Source of the DNA: DATFPQ01 sp035264765
GTDB lineage: Bacteria; Actinomycetota; Actinomycetes; Actinomycetales; Angustibacteraceae
Assembly (NCBI GenBank): GCA_035264765.1
Contig: DATFPQ010000091.1
Coordinates: 1-9,697 of the forward strand
Reading direction: 5' to 3'
DNA: 9,697 bases
Below the pieces are notes generated by a model. That model was not told the DNA's origin. It was given only the letters and a program-made list of their open reading frames with translations, and made no database searches. The position numbers were made by a program, and so were the translations under genes. Numbering within the stretch: position 1 is the stretch's first letter; each line of letters starts with the position of its first letter. This document shows positions 6,942-9,697 of the stretch, piece after piece.

Positions 6942-7032
6942 TCATCCACAGTCCCGGGGCTGCGGGGGTATCCACAGCCGCGGGCACGCTATCCGGGGTG
7001 CGCGCGCGTCGCCCGACCAGGGCTGTGGACGA
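6942..7032. promoter_or_regulatory. Cluster of three DnaA-box-like nonamers
   Basis: TCATCCACA (6942-6950, plus), GTATCCACA (6968-6976, plus) and TCGTCCACA (7024-7032, minus strand) each differ by one base from TTATCCACA or from the actinobacterial form TTGTCCACA. The first two are direct repeats 26 bases apart; the third is inverted. No dnaA or dnaN gene is in the window, so this is unlikely to be the chromosomal origin. DnaA-controlled transcription of the kinase, or a titration site, is possible. Whether DnaA binds is inference. Confidence 0.4.
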
Positions 7033-7071
7033 CGCCAGCAGGGAGGCCGCGAGATCGACCACGCTGGCCCG

Positions 7072-9309
7072 GTGCACTGGACCTCAGCCTCGCAGCCGAA
7101 CGGTGGAGCGGCGTCGTTCGAGCGGCCGCCCGTGGTGCCGGGGTACCGCATGGACGAGGTGGTCGGCCGCGGCGCGGGTGGACCGGTGTGGCGGGCGTGG
7201 CCCACGGGCTCGGGCTCAGGCCGGTCCACCCGTAGGCGTGGTGGACGGGTCGGGCTCCGCGTGGGCGACGGGCGCGGGGGGCGACGCGAGAAGGTGCCTG
7301 ACGACGGACGTCGTGACCGACGCGACGCACTGGCTGAGGACCGGCGGAGCGACCGGCAGGACACCCCGCTCGATGAACGCCTCACCCCGGTCGCGGTCAA
7401 GGTTGTGCCTAACGGACCGGGTGCGGCCGAGGAGCTGGCGGTGCTGCGGGGGGTGGACCATCCGTTCGTCGTGCCGCTGCTCGACTGCGTGGTGCTCGAG
7501 GACGGTTGCCTCGCCCTGGTGCTGCCGCTGGTGGAGGGTGGGAGTCTGCGGTCTCTGGTGGCCGCGCGCGGGTCGCTGACGGCCGGCGAGGTCGTCACGG
7601 TGCTCAGCCCACTGGCGCGCACGCTCGCGGACCTGCACTCCCGCGGGATCCAGCACGGTGACGTCGCGCCGGGCAACGTACTGCTCGACCGGTCCGGACG
7701 GCCGATGCTGTCCGACCTCGGCACTGTCCGGATCACCGGCGCGGGCCGCGACGAGGTCTTCGGCAGGGCCGGCTACGTCGACCCCGTCGTCCTAGCTGGC
7801 GGCGCAGCGAGCCCTGCCTCGGACGTCTATGGCCTCGGCGCGGTGGGCTGGTTCACGCTGGCGGGGGAGCCGCCCCCGGCCGCACCGCTGCGACCGCGGC
7901 TGGCCGAGGTCGTCCCCGCAGCGCCGGCCGCACTGCTCGACGCGGTGGAGGCCGCGGTCGACCCGGATCCGGCCCGACGTCCCGATCCCCTGGACCTGGC
8001 CAGGGTCGTGCACGCCGCCTGCCGGCCGGCTCCGTTGTGGCGCTGGCGGGCCGGCCCGGACGAGGGTGGTCTGAGCAGGCGCGTGCTTGCGGTGCCGGCC
8101 GGTCGTGGGCGTCGCGACTGGCCGGTCCGGGATGCGGGCGGCGTGCTGGATCCCGGCGGCTTTGGGGAAGCCGCGGGCAGCACGAGCGCGGCTCGCTCCC
8201 GGCGCGCGGGTCACTTCAGGGGCTCCGGCGGCATGACGAACCTCGACGACCTGAGGACTCCGAGTGGCTTGAGTCGTGCTGCGGACGGCCTCGCTGGCCA
8301 GAACCGCCTCACTGACCCGGACGGCATCGCTGGCCTGAACCGCCTCGCTGACCCGGATGGCCTCGCTGACCCGGACGGCCTCGCTGACCCGAACGGCCTC
8401 GCTGACCCAAACGGCCTCGCTGACCCGAACGGCCTCGCTGACCCGAACGGCCTGAATGACGTGGACGATCTGTCCGACTCGGCTCGCTCAAGCGAGCCGG
8501 TGGTCCCGGCGCCACCCGCAGCGCGGCACCGCGCCCACCGCTCGCCGCTGCGTTGGCTGCTGGTCCCCGCCCTGCGGGGACTCGGCTGCCTGCTGCTCGC
8601 CGGAACGCTGATGGGCGGACTCTGGTTCGCCGGCCGGCCGGTGTGGACCTGGGCCGGTGGCCTGCTTGATGCGGGCCCTGCTGGCGCGTCCGCTACGTCG
8701 ACGGACACTCCTGCTACCTCGACGGACGCGTCCGCTGCGTCGACGGACGCCTCCGCTACGTCGACGGACACTCCTGTTACGTCGACGGACCCGCCCGGTA
8801 CCTCGCCCAGGCCTCCGCGAGGCGGGCTGTCACCCCCGCCACCGTCCCTGGTGAAACCGCCCGACGCGCCGGTGCCGTCCTCCGGGAGCGCCCGCGCCCG
8901 CGACGGCCCGTATGGCGACCTGTCGGACCCGGGAACAGCGCGTGCGGTCGTACAGGAGCTGGCGGCACGCCGCGTGCGCGAGCTCGGCTCACCGCAGCGG
9001 CTGGGCGCGGAGTCCGTCACGGCGCCCGGCTCATCTGCAGCGGCTGCCGACGTAGTCGCTCGCCGGACCCTCCTGGCGGCAGGGCTGTTCTACCGACACT
9101 TGGTGCTGTCGGTGCGGGACCTGTCGGTGGTTTCCGCCGGTCGGCGTGGGGCGGTCGTTCTGGCCACGACGAACACGAGCGCGTACGAGGTTGTGGACGC
9201 CGGCGGGCGGGTCCGCTACCAGGTGCCTGCGCGGCGAGGGGCACCTGCGCTCTTGCACCTCATTCGCACCGCTGAGGGCTGGAGGGTGCGGGCGGTCACG
9301 GCTCCCTGA
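7072..9309 (+). CDS. Membrane-anchored serine/threonine protein kinase with repeat-rich linker and outer domain
   Basis: About 745 residues if translation starts at GTG 7072; numbering below uses that start. A kinase domain (about 22-315) begins VPGYRMDEVVGRGAGGPVW, with the glycine loop at 30-40. The ATP-anchoring Lys110 lies in VAVKVV, the helix-C Glu is near 120, the catalytic loop is HGDVAPGNVLL (Asp197, Asn202), and the metal-binding Asp215 lies in SDLGTVR. SDVYGLGAVGWF (250-261) and an Arg at about 302 complete the C-lobe. The residues needed for catalysis are present, although HRD reads HGD, DFG reads DLG and no clear APE is seen. About 60 Arg/Gly/Asp-rich residues (43-105) are inserted between the glycine loop and Lys110. 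Then come a linker with ADPNGL repeats (about 401-464), one membrane helix (about 494-520), a Ser/Thr/Asp repeat stalk (about 539-576), a Pro-rich stretch and an outer domain (about 619-745). The outer domain resembles small NTF2-like or Mce-associated folds. Start uncertain: GTG 7132 and ATG 7150 are alternatives, and none has a strong ribosome-binding site. Confidence 0.83.
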   Translation: MHWTSASQPNGGAASFERPPVVPGYRMDEVVGRGAGGPVWRAWPTGSGSGRSTRRRGGRVGLRVGDGRGGRREKVPDDGRRDRRDALAEDRRSDRQDTPLDERLTPVAVKVVPNGPGAAEELAVLRGVDHPFVVPLLDCVVLEDGCLALVLPLVEGGSLRSLVAARGSLTAGEVVTVLSPLARTLADLHSRGIQHGDVAPGNVLLDRSGRPMLSDLGTVRITGAGRDEVFGRAGYVDPVVLAGGAASPASDVYGLGAVGWFTLAGEPPPAAPLRPRLAEVVPAAPAALLDAVEAAVDPDPARRPDPLDLARVVHAACRPAPLWRWRAGPDEGGLSRRVLAVPAGRGRRDWPVRDAGGVLDPGGFGEAAGSTSAARSRRAGHFRGSGGMTNLDDLRTPSGLSRAADGLAGQNRLTDPDGIAGLNRLADPDGLADPDGLADPNGLADPNGLADPNGLADPNGLNDVDDLSDSARSSEPVVPAPPAARHRAHRSPLRWLLVPALRGLGCLLLAGTLMGGLWFAGRPVWTWAGGLLDAGPAGASATSTDTPATSTDASAASTDASATSTDTPVTSTDPPGTSPRPPRGGLSPPPPSLVKPPDAPVPSSGSARARDGPYGDLSDPGTARAVVQELAARRVRELGSPQRLGAESVTAPGSSAAAADVVARRTLLAAGLFYRHLVLSVRDLSVVSAGRRGAVVLATTNTSAYEVVDAGGRVRYQVPARRGAPALLHLIRTAEGWRVRAVTAP
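8341..8448 (+). repeat. Six in-frame 18-bp tandem repeats encoding (G/R)LADP(N/D)
   Basis: Six consecutive 18-bp units, consensus GGCCTCGCTGACCCGAAC, start at 8341, 8359, 8377, 8395, 8413 and 8431. Three of the last four units are identical, showing recent expansion. Diverged relatives extend upstream to about 8265 (for example the stretch encoding NRLTDPDGIAG). They lie in the cytoplasmic linker of the kinase, between the catalytic domain and the membrane helix, and keep the reading frame. Copy number is expected to vary between strains. Confidence 0.95.
8692..8796 (+). repeat. Five in-frame 21-bp repeats encoding a Ser/Thr/Asp-rich stalk
   Basis: Five 21-bp units encode heptapeptides of the form ATSTDTP / ATSTDAS / AASTDAS / ATSTDTP / VTSTDPP, followed by GTS and a Pro-rich stretch. 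They begin about 20 residues after the predicted membrane helix of the kinase, so they should lie outside the membrane as an extended and possibly O-glycosylated spacer before the C-terminal domain. The period is plain from sequence; the role is inferred. Confidence 0.92.
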
Positions 9310-9697
9310 GGCCCTCGACCAACCGCTCCAGTAAGCCGACCAGAGTGACGTAGTCGTCCGGTGGCAGGGCCGCACCGACCCGCTGCCGTACCTGGGCTAC
9401 CAAGGACGCCAGCTGCGCCTGGGCACCAGCGCCGGCAGCCGTGAGGCCGAGCGTCCCGTCGGTCGCGGTGACCTCCCCGCGGGCCGTGAGGACGTCGAGC
9501 ACCGCATGCACCTCGCCCGGAGGGGAGAACGCGGAGAGCGCGGCGGCCAGGTCATCTCGGGCCGTGGGACGGGCGGCCAGCGTGTTCAGCACCTGCCACT
9601 CGCGACGGGTCCTGCCCACGGTTGCGAACGCTCGATCGAAGGCATCGTCGAGCCTGGCGTCCGCCTCCTTGAGCCACCACCCCAGCGGACGGGCCGG
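9296..9697 (-). CDS. MarR-type winged-helix transcriptional regulator, N-terminus cut by window edge
   Basis: The minus-strand frame is open to the right edge and gives 133 residues: PARPLGWWLKEADARLDDAF and onward. A shorter reading from GTG 9619 would drop the first helix. The segment GWWLKEADARLDDAFDRAFA followed by TRREWQVLNTLAARP (30-44) is like the N-terminal dimerisation helix and helix 2 of MarR proteins. AHAVL-type recognition-helix sequence (about 61-73), a wing GEVTATDGTLGLTAAG (74-89) and a closing amphipathic helix to LVEGLREP follow. Such proteins are dimeric DNA-binding repressors, often responding to small phenolic or toxic ligands; target and ligand are unknown. Probably only a few residues are missing at the N-terminus. 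The stop (9298-9296) lies inside the end of the convergent kinase gene, a 14-base overlap. Family call is good, function general. Confidence 0.75.
   Translation of the reverse strand, partial: PARPLGWWLKEADARLDDAFDRAFATVGRTRREWQVLNTLAARPTARDDLAAALSAFSPPGEVHAVLDVLTARGEVTATDGTLGLTAAGAGAQAQLASLVAQVRQRVGAALPPDDYVTLVGLLERLVEGLREP

Larger units (their letters stand above)
6849..7071. promoter_or_regulatory. Divergent upstream region between FAD-oxidoreductase and kinase genes
   Basis: About 220 bases between two divergent genes, expected to hold both promoters. The left part is relatively T-rich on the plus strand and contains a 14-bp direct repeat. The right part contains three DnaA-box-like nonamers. 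The kinase reading frame stays open back to 6775, but the translated stretch (Cys/Arg-rich, no domain) does not look like protein, and no in-frame start with a ribosome-binding site is seen there. I see no convincing -35/-10 pair for either gene. Confidence 0.45.

Noticed and set aside
6942..7032. Chromosomal replication origin
   Set aside because: Only three imperfect boxes, no AT-rich unwinding region, and no dnaA, dnaN, parA/parB or rpmH nearby.
6775..7071. N-terminal extension of the kinase up to an ATG at 6775
   Set aside because: This start lies inside the divergent FAD-oxidoreductase gene, and the stretch is Cys/Arg-rich, unlike kinase N-termini. Kinase homology begins near VPGYR at about 7138.

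Overview
The window is a high-GC chromosomal segment with long overlapping open frames, GTG starts, Shine-Dalgarno-like purine runs and a strongly G/C-biased third codon position. Together with the gene content (lipB next to lipA, an MMPL exporter, a membrane-anchored Ser/Thr kinase), this points to an actinobacterium. I cannot name the genus. I see no rRNA, tRNA, CRISPR array, insertion sequence or phage gene, and no assembled defence or secretion system.

Layout, left to right. (1) Minus strand, 1-865: the 5' end of lipA (lipoyl synthase, runs off the left edge), preceded by complete lipB (octanoyltransferase). These are the two steps of de novo lipoate attachment. (2) Plus strand, 1004-4543: a large MMPL/RND-type membrane exporter, followed 12 bases later by a Gfo/Idh/MocA-type NAD(P)-dependent oxidoreductase, probably one transcript. 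(3) 4506-4823: an array of five units of about 64 bp covering the junction of two convergent genes. (4) Minus strand, 4805-6848: an FAD-dependent amine-oxidase-fold oxidoreductase and, overlapping it by 11 bases, a peptidase E-like (S51) serine peptidase, a translationally coupled pair. (5) 6849-7071: a divergent upstream region with a short direct repeat and three DnaA-box-like nonamers. (6) Plus strand, about 7072-9309: a Ser/Thr protein kinase with an unusual insert in the kinase N-lobe, a hexapeptide-repeat linker, one membrane span, a Ser/Thr/Asp-rich repeat stalk and an outer C-terminal domain. (7) Minus strand, 9296-9697: a MarR-type regulator that runs off the right edge and overlaps the kinase end by 14 bases.

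The housekeeping part (lipA/lipB) is ordinary. The most distinctive item is the tandem array. Each unit carries the last codons of both flanking convergent genes, in opposite orientations, so it looks as if one tight gene junction (stop codons about 7 bases apart) was amplified about five times and then decayed, with stop codons kept only in some copies. The kinase is the second point of interest, because three separate low-complexity expansions sit in one gene. I found no evidence that the neighbouring gene blocks form a single functional system.
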